A DNA stretch of 24,630 nt, from positions 1 to 24,630 of the IMG/VR virus record IMGVR_UViG_3300037225_000302; one strand, 5' to 3'. How positions within the stretch are numbered: the first letter of the stretch is position 1; each line of letters starts with the position of its first letter. The notes under the pieces are model-generated. The model was given only the letters and a program-made list of their open reading frames with translations, was not told the origin of the DNA and did no database searches. Source of the stretch: a virus. Both the position numbers and the translations under genes were made by a program. Shown here one piece after another: positions 13,629 through 21,430 of the stretch.

Positions 13629-14285
13629 ATGGCAAATACTATATTTACTTTAGTTAAACAAGGTGATAGTTATAAAATATTATATTCTGCAAAAAATTTT
13701 AAATCTGGGTTAGCAGATGTAAAAGCAATTCCTTATGATCCAACAGGTGTAGCACAAGTACAAGTAACATTTACAGAAATAGCTTCAACTGGTATATATT
13801 ATTATGTATGGGATTCTACAGGAAAAGCAATAGGTGATTGGACTTTTATAATTAATTCAAATAGTCAATCTTCTCCAGCATTTACAAGAATTCAAGTTGT
13901 AGACATATCCACAAATTTAGGAACACCTTTTAGTACAATAGATTCTAATATAGACACTATATTGGCTTCAATAAATAATGGTACTTATGGATTATCTGCT
14001 ATTAAAACTGAATTAGATACAGATCATAATACTATAAATAATATCAATGGTATAGTAAGCAATTTAAGTGGGCAGATAGGAAGTATAAATACAGAAAGTG
14101 ATTCAATTTTAAGCATATTAAATAATGTTGTTTATGGAAGTTCTGCTATTCAATCCTTAATAAGTTCTGTTAATTCAACTTTAGTATCTGGAGTTGCTTC
14201 TATAAAAGGTAATGGGAATTGGACTCCTAATGCTAATTTAGCAAATATATATTATAATTCACAGGGTGGGGGAGTTGCACTATAA
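13629..14285 (+). CDS. Ig-like plus coiled-coil fibre protein (218 aa)
   Basis: The N-terminal 95 residues are paralogous to 11529 (QGDSYKILYSAKNFKSGLAD, TGIYYYVWDSTG, WTFIINS, FTRIQVVD). The C-terminal half has two copies of a fibre motif: ILASINNGTYGLSAIKTELD and ILSILNNVVYGSSAIQSLIS, within Ser/Asn/Ile-rich heptads. The N-N-x-(T/V)YGLSAIK pattern is common in trimeric phage fibre shafts. It ends in a short Gly-rich tail. Start 13629 has GAGG at 13617; the ATG at 13622 is out of frame. Confidence 0.78.
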   Translation: MANTIFTLVKQGDSYKILYSAKNFKSGLADVKAIPYDPTGVAQVQVTFTEIASTGIYYYVWDSTGKAIGDWTFIINSNSQSSPAFTRIQVVDISTNLGTPFSTIDSNIDTILASINNGTYGLSAIKTELDTDHNTINNINGIVSNLSGQIGSINTESDSILSILNNVVYGSSAIQSLISSVNSTLVSGVASIKGNGNWTPNANLANIYYNSQGGGVAL

Positions 14286-14300
14286 TAAGAGGATTAAATA

Positions 14301-15551
14301 ATGTTAAATCTTTCTAAGAAAAATAATGCTGTATATATTTTATATGCTTCAAAAAATTATACATCCAGTGTGACTGTTACAGCTAATGTATATGATGACA
14401 CCAATACTTTATATGGTAGTTCACCCTATACATTATTAGAAATATCCACTACAGGGATGTACGGTATAACATTTACCCCAACAACAACGGGAAATTTTAA
14501 AGTTGAAGTGCTTGAAAGCACAACTAAGATGGCTAGTGCTTCTATTAAAATTACAGATAATGATATAGAATCAGTTGCAGGAGATGTCACTTCAGTTTTA
14601 TCATTATTAAATAATGCTGTTTATGGATTACAATCTACTCAAAGTGGTGTGGCATCTATTCAAAGTGACACTATGGATATAAAAGGTGTTTCTTTTACTA
14701 CTGGATCAGATAGCCTACATCAAATTAAAGATTATTTAGTAAATACGATTCAATCATCTATTTCACAAATTCAAAATAATACATTGACATCTGTTTCTTT
14801 ACCCACTCAAATGTTAATTTCTACTACACCGGGGGTACCTCAACCATATAATTTTTATGTCAATACTATGGATGAACAAGGTATGATGACTGATCCTTAT
14901 GATCAAGATTCTGGTGCTGGAACTGCTATGGTATCTGTTGCTGTTTTAAATCAAGCAGGTACTTCAAGAAATAGTAAATTATCTGGATTAGATAGTTCAA
15001 CTCAAGGCGGGTTAAATTGGATGACTCGAATGTCTACTGGAAGATTTTCTGGTATATATAGTGTTGCTTCTGGTGATGCTTTAGAAGAATTAAATTTTAC
15101 TTTCAAATATAAACATGCTGTTGCTGAAAATGATAGAATAATAGATAGAAGCTCAGTTGTAACTTTAGAATTAAATGTAAATACTCAAGTTAATGCAATA
15201 AAAGCAGATGTTGAAAATTCAACTTTTGGTTTATCTGCTATTAAAACTTTAATAGATTATTATGATGCAACTACTCAAGCTGATTTAACCACTATTGAAG
15301 GAAAAATAGATACAGTTACTACTAATGTTGGTACTGTAAACACAACAGTTAATGGAATAAATACTTTATTAACAAATGTAACTTATGGATTATCAGCATT
15401 AAAGACACTAATTGATAATGCAAATACAGCTATTGCTAATATGAGATCTAGTATAGAAGGTGCAGGGTTTAATACTGCTACAGATTCATTAGCACAAATA
15501 AGTTCTAAGGTATCTCAAGTATATAATAGAACTGGAGGGTATATAGCATAA
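14301..15551 (+). CDS. Large fibre/baseplate protein with YGLSAIK coiled-coil repeats (416 aa)
   Basis: Residues 1-95 form an Ig-like domain (YILYASKNYTSSVTVTANVY, TTGMYGITFTPTTTGNFKVEV). A shaft segment (LLNNAVYGLQST, VASIQSDT) follows. A middle beta domain of about 130 residues (TPGVPQPYNFYVNTMDEQGM to VVTLELNV) comes next. A second shaft follows with VENSTFGLSAIKTLID and LTNVTYGLSALKTLID and several T/N-rich heptads. The multidomain layout matches a trimeric tail or neck fibre. AGAGG precedes the ATG. The stop is followed at once by the next ATG (TAAATG). Confidence 0.78.
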   Translation: MLNLSKKNNAVYILYASKNYTSSVTVTANVYDDTNTLYGSSPYTLLEISTTGMYGITFTPTTTGNFKVEVLESTTKMASASIKITDNDIESVAGDVTSVLSLLNNAVYGLQSTQSGVASIQSDTMDIKGVSFTTGSDSLHQIKDYLVNTIQSSISQIQNNTLTSVSLPTQMLISTTPGVPQPYNFYVNTMDEQGMMTDPYDQDSGAGTAMVSVAVLNQAGTSRNSKLSGLDSSTQGGLNWMTRMSTGRFSGIYSVASGDALEELNFTFKYKHAVAENDRIIDRSSVVTLELNVNTQVNAIKADVENSTFGLSAIKTLIDYYDATTQADLTTIEGKIDTVTTNVGTVNTTVNGINTLLTNVTYGLSALKTLIDNANTAIANMRSSIEGAGFNTATDSLAQISSKVSQVYNRTGGYIA

Positions 15552-15833
15552 ATGGCTACTATAAATAGTACATATACAGTTTATTATGTTGCTGATCAAT
15601 TAACTTCTGGATTAACAGATGTTCAATTAAAAGTAACTCATCCAGATGGAACTGTTCATGGGTTATATGTAATGTTAGAAAAAGCAGGTAATCTGGGTGT
15701 TTATTATTATGATTATCCCTTAACTCAATTAGGGCAATATTTATTTGTTGCTAATAGTGCTAGTTATCCTGCAGAATATGTAAAATCATTAGATGTTGGT
15801 AGTAGTACTTTTATTCCAACAGCTGAATTTTAA
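15552..15833 (+). CDS. Small Ig-like virion protein (93 aa)
   Basis: A single-domain member of the local beta-sandwich family: NSTYTVYYVADQLTSGLTDV, LGVYYYDYPLTQLGQYLFVA, then a short C-terminal tail ending FIPTAEF. It is directly adjacent to the preceding stop with no independent ribosome binding site, so it is probably translated by reinitiation and made in proportion to the fibre protein. Confidence 0.7.
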   Translation: MATINSTYTVYYVADQLTSGLTDVQLKVTHPDGTVHGLYVMLEKAGNLGVYYYDYPLTQLGQYLFVANSASYPAEYVKSLDVGSSTFIPTAEF

Positions 15834-15844
15834 AAGGTAAATAG

Positions 15845-16903
15845 ATGGCCAGAAATAATACTCAAGTAATTCCAGGTGGTACAGTTAATTTAGATGTATA
15901 TTTTAGATTATACACTGGTGGTCCTTTAACTGATGCAGATTCAACCCCCACATATATAATATACGATCCTAATAATAATATATTAGCTTCTGGATCAGGT
16001 ACTAAAATATCAACAGGCTTATATAGAGCGACTTATACAGTATCTTCTATAGCAGTTACATCAAATACTTATTCTATATATTGGACAGCTATTGTAGGAG
16101 GAGTGAATGTACCTGATGCTTGGGAATATTTCCAAGTAGTTTCTGCTGGTAGTCCTTCTTTTTCAAATATATTAATTAATCAAGATGATTTAAATCTTAT
16201 AAAGAAAAGATTAGCATATCCTCTTAAAGATAGTATATTGCTTACTGATGAGCAAATAAAAGATCTAATAGTAAGACAAGCATTAAACGAATATTTCATA
16301 AAATTTCCTTTAAAAGTAACTGAAGATTTAAGTGTTATTTCAGGAACTCTTACAGTTAATTTCCCAGATACAAATACTTTTGGTGTAGTAGATGTTAGAG
16401 TAGTAGGTAAAGGGTATGCTGGTGTTTCTGGTGGTTCTTTTTGGGATTTAGTATATTGGAATCAAATGGGTTTATCTACTTATTATAGATCAGTTTATGG
16501 TTCTAATATGTCTGGATTTAATCCTAATAGCATAAGACAAACTAAATTTATGAATCAACAAGTTGCTGATTCTATAGTACAACAAGGTACTTTTAAATAT
16601 ACAATAGATCAGGAAAATAAAAGAGTTGCTATTTATAGTAGTTTAGCAGCAAGAGCTAATATAACATGGGCTAAGTATAGCAATAACTTTGATGATATTA
16701 AATTTCAAAATAAATGGGATGTTATTAAACTATCTCAAGCATATTTACTTATGCATGTTGCAGATACAATGGAATTAGTTGAAGATTCAAGTGCTGAAAT
16801 TAAAATAGATGCTGCCACTTTACGAGATAAAGCTAATGCTCTTAAAGATGAAGTATTTACAAAGTGGCTAGATTACCAATCACCCTTGGTTATGAGACAG
16901 TAA
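15845..16903 (+). CDS. Probable neck / head-tail completion protein with Ig-like N-terminus (352 aa)
   Basis: The N-terminal 105 residues form another Ig-like domain (GGTVNLDVYFRLYTGG, STGLYRATYTV, NTYSIYWTAIV). The rest is different: LLTDEQIKDLIVRQALNEYF, KFPLKVTEDLSV, VNFPDTNTFGVVDVRVV, then a Tyr/Asn-rich region and a helical C-terminus ending DEVFTKWLDYQSPLVMRQ. This C-terminal part resembles proteins annotated as neck or tail-completion proteins in large myoviruses, and its place two genes before the sheath fits. The exact assignment is inference. AAAGG precedes the ATG. Confidence 0.6.
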   Translation: MARNNTQVIPGGTVNLDVYFRLYTGGPLTDADSTPTYIIYDPNNNILASGSGTKISTGLYRATYTVSSIAVTSNTYSIYWTAIVGGVNVPDAWEYFQVVSAGSPSFSNILINQDDLNLIKKRLAYPLKDSILLTDEQIKDLIVRQALNEYFIKFPLKVTEDLSVISGTLTVNFPDTNTFGVVDVRVVGKGYAGVSGGSFWDLVYWNQMGLSTYYRSVYGSNMSGFNPNSIRQTKFMNQQVADSIVQQGTFKYTIDQENKRVAIYSSLAARANITWAKYSNNFDDIKFQNKWDVIKLSQAYLLMHVADTMELVEDSSAEIKIDAATLRDKANALKDEVFTKWLDYQSPLVMRQ

Positions 16904-16907
16904 TTTT

Positions 16908-18026
16908 ATGGTTAAAGAAAAGCAATGTAAATATTGTGGTACTAAAGAAAACTTAATAGAAAGAACCATCAAAGGTCAATTTCAAATAGTAGGTGTTTGC
17001 AAACAATGTTGGTATGAAAATAGACATAATAATTGGATAAATAAAACAGAAGAAGAAAGGAAAACAATTAAAAATAATATAGCTAATGGTACTAAAATAG
17101 CTATGGAAAATTTATCTGAAGACAAGAAAAAAGAAATGGTTAAAAATCATAATGATTCTTGGTTTTCTAGACCTGAAGAAGAAAGAAATGAAATAGCATC
17201 TAAAAGAGGAGAAGCAATAAGTAATTCACCAAAGAATGAAGAAAGATGTAGAAAAATAGGAGATTATTGGATAAACGCTTCTGATGAAATTATAGATAAT
17301 AGAACAGAAAAAGCTCGTAAAACATTAGATAGTAGAACTGATGAAGAAAAAGAATATTATAGGAAAAGAAAAAGTGAAGCAAATTTTAAATCTTGGAAAG
17401 AGAATAAGGAACAAAGATTAAATAAATATAGAAAAACTTGGGATTTAAAAAGTAAAGAAGAAAAAGAAAATATAATATATAAAAGGCTGAGTGGTTGGAG
17501 AAAATTTAGTAAAGAAATTTATCCTAATATGAATATTGAAGAAAAATATGAATTTAACAAACCTAAAATTGAAAAATGGAAAAATACAAGATCTAATTGG
17601 ACAGTAAGACAAAGACAATCAAATTCTAATAAAATAAGAGAAACTATTTTAATAAGACTACAGTCTAACAAAAAATTTCAATCGAAAGTTGAAAGAAGAT
17701 GCTTAGAATATATAAAAATTAATATTGATGAAAATATAAATTATCAAAAAAGATATAATAATTGGATGATAGATTTTTATTCTCCTAAATTAGATTTATA
17801 TATTCAAATGGATGGAGTTTATTGGCATGGATTATTATCAACAGATGAAGAATATAGTAAATCTAAATGTGGATTAGCTATATTAAAAACAAAAGAAAAA
17901 GATAAATTGCAAAATCAAATAATTCCAAATTTAATTAGAATTACTGATGAAGAATTCAATAAAGATCCTTTCTTATTAGAAGAAAAGATTACTCAATTTT
18001 TTAATACCAATTTTACTAATAATTAA
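16908..18026 (+). CDS. Free-standing homing endonuclease, EDxHD (Vsr-like) type (372 aa)
   Basis: A zinc knuckle opens the protein (C7-x2-C10 ... C31-x2-C34). A long, charged, Trp-containing helical region of DNA-binding repeats follows (DSWFSRPEEERNEIA, DYWINASDEIIDNR, KTWDLKSKEEKENI), which probably reads a long target. The C-terminal third has the catalytic series E (SKVERRCLEY), D (WMIDFYSPKLDLYIQMDG), H (VYWHGL) and D (KEKDKLQNQIIPNLIRI), matching the EDxHD/Vsr-fold homing nucleases such as I-Bth0305I. No intron signature is seen, so it appears free-standing between the neck-like gene and the sheath gene. Its last codons and stop (ACT AAT AAT TAA) form the promoter motif for the sheath gene. 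Ribosome binding site is weak. Confidence 0.85.
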   Translation: MVKEKQCKYCGTKENLIERTIKGQFQIVGVCKQCWYENRHNNWINKTEEERKTIKNNIANGTKIAMENLSEDKKKEMVKNHNDSWFSRPEEERNEIASKRGEAISNSPKNEERCRKIGDYWINASDEIIDNRTEKARKTLDSRTDEEKEYYRKRKSEANFKSWKENKEQRLNKYRKTWDLKSKEEKENIIYKRLSGWRKFSKEIYPNMNIEEKYEFNKPKIEKWKNTRSNWTVRQRQSNSNKIRETILIRLQSNKKFQSKVERRCLEYIKINIDENINYQKRYNNWMIDFYSPKLDLYIQMDGVYWHGLLSTDEEYSKSKCGLAILKTKEKDKLQNQIIPNLIRITDEEFNKDPFLLEEKITQFFNTNFTNN

Positions 18027-18028
18027 AG
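18010..18028 (+). promoter_or_regulatory. Late-promoter-like motif for the sheath gene, overlapping the endonuclease stop
   Basis: ATTTTACTAATAATTAAAG; the TAA stop at 18024-18026 lies inside it. The core C is 62 bases before the sheath ATG at 18078, and AGAGG precedes that ATG. Confidence 0.65.
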
Positions 18029-18077
18029 AATTATTAAAAATGAATAAAAATAGTATATTTAATAGAAGAGGTATAAT

Positions 18078-19643
18078 ATGAGTTTCCGGCTTTCCGTAAA
18101 CGAAATTGATTTGAGTGGATTTGTCCAGCCACAAATAGATGAAACAGGAGCTATGGTAGTTATTTCTTCTCAAGGTCCTGGATCAAAACCTATTTATTGT
18201 CAGAGTGAACCAGATGTTATTTTAAATTTTGGAATCCCAAGTGTAGATAATCCTTCAGTATTTGAAGCAATTGCTTTTGCAAGAAAAGCTCCTATATGGG
18301 TTATAAGTGCAGTAAGTAATAATGCTTTATATGGTGGGGTAATGGTTAGACAAACTACAATGGCTAGTTTTCCTGCTATGTCTGGTATTGTTGACCCTGA
18401 TAATTATGATTTTAGAACATATAGTTCTGGTACTGCTGATAATACTATTTCTCATGTATTGTTTAATGCTTCTGCTTATAATTCAACAAATCAAGTAAAA
18501 GTAGCTTCTGTATCGTCTACAAGTGGTACTCAATTTATAGCATCAATTTATAATGTAAGTAATGGAACTGCTAGAATAATTACAAGTTATACATATTCAC
18601 TTACAAGAGAACAAGATAATTTTGGAAAATCTTTATACTTTGCAGACGTGTTTAAAGATAATCCATATTTAATTTGTAAATATAATACTAATACAACTGT
18701 TGTAGCTGGAACTTATAGCTTACTTGGAACTGTAGCTTATACTTTAACAGGGGGATATAGAGGATCTACTCCTCAAAGCAATACTGTGACTACTGCTTGG
18801 CAAGTATTTATTTCATCAAATAAATATCCTATAAAAATATTTATGGATGCTTTAGGGGGTCATGCTGGGGATATAGATACACTTATTACTACTTATCAAC
18901 CTTATGCTATTGGAATTTCAGTTATTCCTTTAGATAAATCAGTAGCAGATGCAGTTACTTATAGAAATGGATTGTCACTTGATACTGATGTTGTTTCTTT
19001 ATATTATAATTGGTCTGAAATAAAAGATCCTTATAATAATTCATATGTATGGATTTCTAATGTAGGATCAATTGGTGGAAAATATGCTCAAATGGTCGAT
19101 GTATATGATTCATATTCACCCGCTGGTATAGATGAAAATCATCATGGAGGTCAATTATCTGATTGGACTCCAATAGATGTTGAATATGATTTTACAGATG
19201 CAAATTTACAAACTTTAGATGAAGCTCAAATTAATCCATGTATATTAGATGAAATATATGGACTTATGATTTATGGTGATAAAACATTACAAGTAAGTTT
19301 ATCAGATACATCCTATGTTGGTACAAGACGTATATATAATTTTATTATAAAAAATATAATAAGACAAGTATTAAGAAAACAAGAATTTAAAAATAATGAT
19401 GAATCACATAGATATAAAGCAAAAGCTATGACAGATAATTTTCTTTCCCCTATATTAGCAGGAGAATATTTAAGATCAGCATTGGTCATCTGTGATTCTA
19501 GTAATAATACAAACGAGGTTTTAGAATTAAGACGGTTTATTCTGGATGTATTAGTTCAAGCTACACCTAATAGTCAGAAGTGTATCTTAAGATTAACAAG
19601 ATTGAGTCAGACGGCCATTATTGCAGATTTTTTACCAGCTTAA
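18078..19643 (+). CDS. Contractile tail sheath protein
   Basis: 521 residues, the usual size. The N-terminus SVNEIDLSGFVQPQIDETGA is the classic sheath start (a strand that links to neighbouring subunits). Further sheath features are GPGSKPIYCQSEPDVILNFG, FARKAPIWVISAVS, IKIFMDALGGHAGDIDTLI, the SPAGIDE...GGQLSD loop and the C-terminal domain (TRRIYNFIIKNIIRQVLRKQ, NDESHRYKAKAMTDNFL, FILDVLVQATPNSQKCILRL). Sheath subunits form the outer contractile tube around the tail tube encoded next. It has its own promoter motif and a strong terminator, consistent with high expression. Both ends of the gene look richer in G+C than its middle. Confidence 0.95.
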   Translation: MSFRLSVNEIDLSGFVQPQIDETGAMVVISSQGPGSKPIYCQSEPDVILNFGIPSVDNPSVFEAIAFARKAPIWVISAVSNNALYGGVMVRQTTMASFPAMSGIVDPDNYDFRTYSSGTADNTISHVLFNASAYNSTNQVKVASVSSTSGTQFIASIYNVSNGTARIITSYTYSLTREQDNFGKSLYFADVFKDNPYLICKYNTNTTVVAGTYSLLGTVAYTLTGGYRGSTPQSNTVTTAWQVFISSNKYPIKIFMDALGGHAGDIDTLITTYQPYAIGISVIPLDKSVADAVTYRNGLSLDTDVVSLYYNWSEIKDPYNNSYVWISNVGSIGGKYAQMVDVYDSYSPAGIDENHHGGQLSDWTPIDVEYDFTDANLQTLDEAQINPCILDEIYGLMIYGDKTLQVSLSDTSYVGTRRIYNFIIKNIIRQVLRKQEFKNNDESHRYKAKAMTDNFLSPILAGEYLRSALVICDSSNNTNEVLELRRFILDVLVQATPNSQKCILRLTRLSQTAIIADFLPA

Positions 19644-19669
19644 TTTAAAAATTAAAATAAATTTTATTT

Positions 19670-19705
19670 AAAAAGAGGGAAAATAAAATATCCCTCTTTT
19701 TTTAT
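19670..19705 (+). terminator. Rho-independent terminator after the sheath gene
   Basis: AAAAAGAGGGA pairs perfectly with TCCCTCTTTTT (11 bp, 10-base A/T loop), followed by further T's. The A and T flanks make it potentially bidirectional. The next promoter motif begins immediately after it. Confidence 0.93.
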
Positions 19706-19726
19706 CTTTTACTAATAAATATATAG
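19706..19726 (+). promoter_or_regulatory. Late-promoter-like motif heading a gene-poor leader
   Basis: CTTTTACTAATAAATATATA, a near-ideal copy. No substantial gene follows for 300 bases, so it should produce a leader or small RNA across 19730-20027. Confidence 0.65.
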
Positions 19727-19757
19727 AGAGACAAGAGCTAGCTACCCCTTTCTGAAA

Positions 19758-19807
19758 CTTTGATGAGTAAGAATTACCTCTAAATTTTTTAACCTATCAA
19801 AGAGGTA
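19758..19807 (+). promoter_or_regulatory. Possible bistable RNA element controlling a ribosome binding site
   Basis: Two perfect 7-bp helices compete. CTTTGAT (19758-19764) can pair with ATCAAAG (19796-19802), and TACCTCT (19775-19781) can pair with AGAGGTA (19801-19807). The second helix would hide the AGAGG ribosome binding site of the small frame at 19812. The two 3' arms overlap by two bases. A six-codon frame (ATG 19763, MSKNYL) ends within the anti-binding-site arm, but it has no clear ribosome binding site. Seen directly: the complementarity. Inference: regulation. Confidence 0.35.
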
Positions 19808-19811
19808 TATT

Positions 19812-19913
19812 ATGTATTCTAGAGAAGAATGTAGAATTACCCATATTTGTAAGGCTATATATTATCATTACATACATATTTTTTATTCACTGCATCATTC
19901 TGAAACATACTGA
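19812..19913 (+). CDS. Possible 33-residue peptide in the sheath-tube intergenic region
   Basis: ATG 19812 to TGA 19913 with AGAGG six bases upstream. The product (MYSREECRITHICKAIYYHY and so on) is rich in His, Tyr and Ile with two Cys and does not look like a conserved domain. It is the only frame with a decent start in the 384-base stretch 19644-20027. The rest of that stretch holds a terminator, two promoter motifs, the helices at 19758-19807 and AT-rich sequence. A TTCTGAAAC string occurs at 19750 and again near 19899. It may be a leader peptide or a remnant. Confidence 0.25.
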   Translation: MYSREECRITHICKAIYYHYIHIFYSLHHSETY

Positions 19914-19974
19914 GGTCAATCTATTATATAATTATTGATATATCATATAAAAATTTTATTTGAATTATTAGAAA

Positions 19975-19995
19975 AAATTTTACTAATAAATAAAG
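19975..19995 (+). promoter_or_regulatory. Late-promoter-like motif for the tube gene
   Basis: AAATTTTACTAATAAATAAA, core C 45 bases before the tube ATG at 20028. GAGG is at 20014-20017. Confidence 0.68.
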
Positions 19996-20027
19996 AATAC
20001 GAAATTAATAAATGAGGTAAAAATATA

Positions 20028-20531
20028 ATGGTTAATGTAGATACTATATTGGCACTTTCCGATGATGCTTTAGTGAATCAGTTTGAAATCGTCTTTCCAG
20101 ATGGCATTCCAGGCGGGGGTAATGGAGATAGAATATCACTTAGAAGTGATCAGCAATTTGATATACCACAGCAAATTATATACAAATATGATATTGAATT
20201 TCGCGGTCATAAAATTCCTAAAACAGGTAAAAAAGAGGATACAGAAAAAACAATAACATTTTCTATTCGCCTTGACCAGCAATGGAAAGTTTATGATGAT
20301 TTAATTACCTGGTTAAAATTAGCTTATGATCCTAATACAGGAATAGCAGTTCCTGATTTACTTGGAAGATGTACAATAGCAGTTCATTCATTAAATAGAG
20401 ATAATAGTATAGCAAAAACTATTACTCTTAGAAATTGTAAAGCGATAGGTATTAAAGTAACATCTTTTGATAATGCTTCTGGTGATCCTCAAAGAGTTGA
20501 ACTTACAATATTATTTGGAAGCATCGAATGA
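20028..20531 (+). CDS. Tail tube protein
   Basis: 167 residues, the usual size for a myovirus inner-tube subunit. Features are an N-terminal ALSDDALVNQFEIVFPDGIP, then IIYKYDIEFRGHKIPKTGK, KTITFSIRLDQQWKVYDDL and a C-terminal VTSFDNASGDPQRVELTILF. This beta-barrel layout with a long loop (FRGHKIP) matches gp19-like tube proteins. The position directly after the sheath gene is diagnostic. It has its own promoter motif and terminator, so it is a one-gene unit, fitting a very abundant protein. The 5' half is richer in G+C than its surroundings. Confidence 0.88.
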   Translation: MVNVDTILALSDDALVNQFEIVFPDGIPGGGNGDRISLRSDQQFDIPQQIIYKYDIEFRGHKIPKTGKKEDTEKTITFSIRLDQQWKVYDDLITWLKLAYDPNTGIAVPDLLGRCTIAVHSLNRDNSIAKTITLRNCKAIGIKVTSFDNASGDPQRVELTILFGSIE

Positions 20532-20576
20532 ACATATATACATTCTAGTCAGATCTCTCCTAATTTTTAACTCTTC

Positions 20577-20606
20577 AATCCTCTATAATTTTATAGAGGA
20601 TTTTTT
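20577..20606 (+). terminator. Rho-independent terminator after the tube gene
   Basis: AATCCTCTATA pairs perfectly with TATAGAGGATT (11 bp, ATTT loop), followed by TTTT. The next promoter motif begins at once downstream. Confidence 0.92.
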
Positions 20607-20629
20607 ATTTCTTACTAATAAATATATAT
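20607..20629 (+). promoter_or_regulatory. Late-promoter-like motif for the second tube-like gene
   Basis: TTCTTACTAATAAATATATA, core C 27 bases before the ATG at 20642, with GAGGTG between. Confidence 0.7.
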
Positions 20630-20641
20630 TGAGGTGAATCT

Positions 20642-21271
20642 ATGGCTGATGCTGCTTCTACTGCTAAAGCAATTGCTGATGCAACAGTAGGTAATTTAAA
20701 TAAAGCGACTGCTTTTTTATTAGACTTATTTGACCCACAAAATAAAAATTTATTTGAACTTATTTTATATCCTGCTAATATTACTTTTGGGCTTACTGCA
20801 GAAGATTTAAAATTTTTAGGACAAGCCGCTTTAGATACTGTTATTGCTAGATTATATGTACAATCAATAAATGTATCTTTTAGAGATTTTGAATATCAAG
20901 ATTATAATGAATTGAAAGGTATTAGAGATATAAAATATCCTGATACTATATCAATGACCTTTATAGAAAATGAACTTGGGTTTGTAAGAAATTATATTAG
21001 ATATTGGGAAAAAAGTATAGGTGATAAAAGTTTATTATCAGAACAATTCTTATTTAATAACAATCAATCAATAACTAAAAAGAATGGTATATTGGTACCT
21101 TTAATGGGTATTGGTTTACCTAATCCAGCAGTAATAAGATTTATAGGATTAAAATTTAAATCTTGGGGTGAATTAACTTTTTCTCATGGTGATGGTGATC
21201 CAATGTTATTAACAGTTAATTTTTCAGTAGATGATGTTTACTGGAGAACACTTTCTGATTTAATACCATAA
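20642..21271 (+). CDS. Second tube-like / tail-terminal protein (209 aa)
   Basis: Shares general features with gp19-type tube proteins: NLFELILYPANITFGL, an RLYVQSINVSFRDFEYQDYN loop, YPDTISMTFIENELGFVRNY, and C-terminal LKFKSWGELTFSHGDGDPML with LTVNFSVDDVYW. It is longer than the tube protein and not closely similar to it. In contractile phages a second protein of this fold often forms the tube's baseplate or head-proximal end, and that is the likely role here. It has its own promoter motif. No strong terminator follows, only an AT-rich possible stem at about 21311-21340. Confidence 0.72.
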   Translation: MADAASTAKAIADATVGNLNKATAFLLDLFDPQNKNLFELILYPANITFGLTAEDLKFLGQAALDTVIARLYVQSINVSFRDFEYQDYNELKGIRDIKYPDTISMTFIENELGFVRNYIRYWEKSIGDKSLLSEQFLFNNNQSITKKNGILVPLMGIGLPNPAVIRFIGLKFKSWGELTFSHGDGDPMLLTVNFSVDDVYWRTLSDLIP

Positions 21272-21299
21272 TTAAAAATAGTACTAAAATATCAAGAAT

Positions 21300-21416
21300 T
21301 TAAAAAATAGTATAATAAATAATTTTATTTTTTATTATTCTTGTCTGAAAAACTCTTTCAGGAAATTCTTTTAAAAAATCTTGAGTAGGATAATCTACTC
21401 TTATATTTTCGGTCAC
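21300..21416 (-). CDS. Overlooked minus-strand small gene candidate (38 aa)
   Basis: On the minus strand, GTG at 21416 (or TTG at 21419) opens a 38-codon frame ending at TAA 21302-21300. It begins VTENIRVDYPTQDFLKEFPE and ends with a basic, Ile/Tyr-rich stretch. The composition looks protein-like rather than random. AGATAGG lies just upstream, and a perfect copy of the late-promoter motif lies upstream on the same strand with its core C 26 bases before the GTG. That matches the 26-29 base spacing at plus-strand genes. An in-frame TAG bounds it upstream. The lack of an ATG is the main weakness. It would be the only minus-strand gene in the window. Confidence 0.4.
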   Translation of the reverse strand: MTENIRVDYPTQDFLKEFPERVFQTRIIKNKIIYYTIF

Positions 21417-21430
21417 CAAACCTATCTACT

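Noticed and set aside
16908-18026. Group I intron carrying the homing endonuclease
   Set aside because: The flanking genes are complete on both sides, so there is no split exon. The gene appears free-standing.
17976-18173. Minus-strand 65-codon frame
   Set aside because: Spans the endonuclease-sheath junction in antisense; no ribosome binding site or motif on that strand.
19745-19910. Hammerhead ribozyme suspected from CTGAAAC and TTGATGAG strings
   Set aside because: The conserved core order and spacing (CTGATGA, stem II, GAAA, stem III, cleavage triplet, stem I) cannot be satisfied, and the first core base is wrong.
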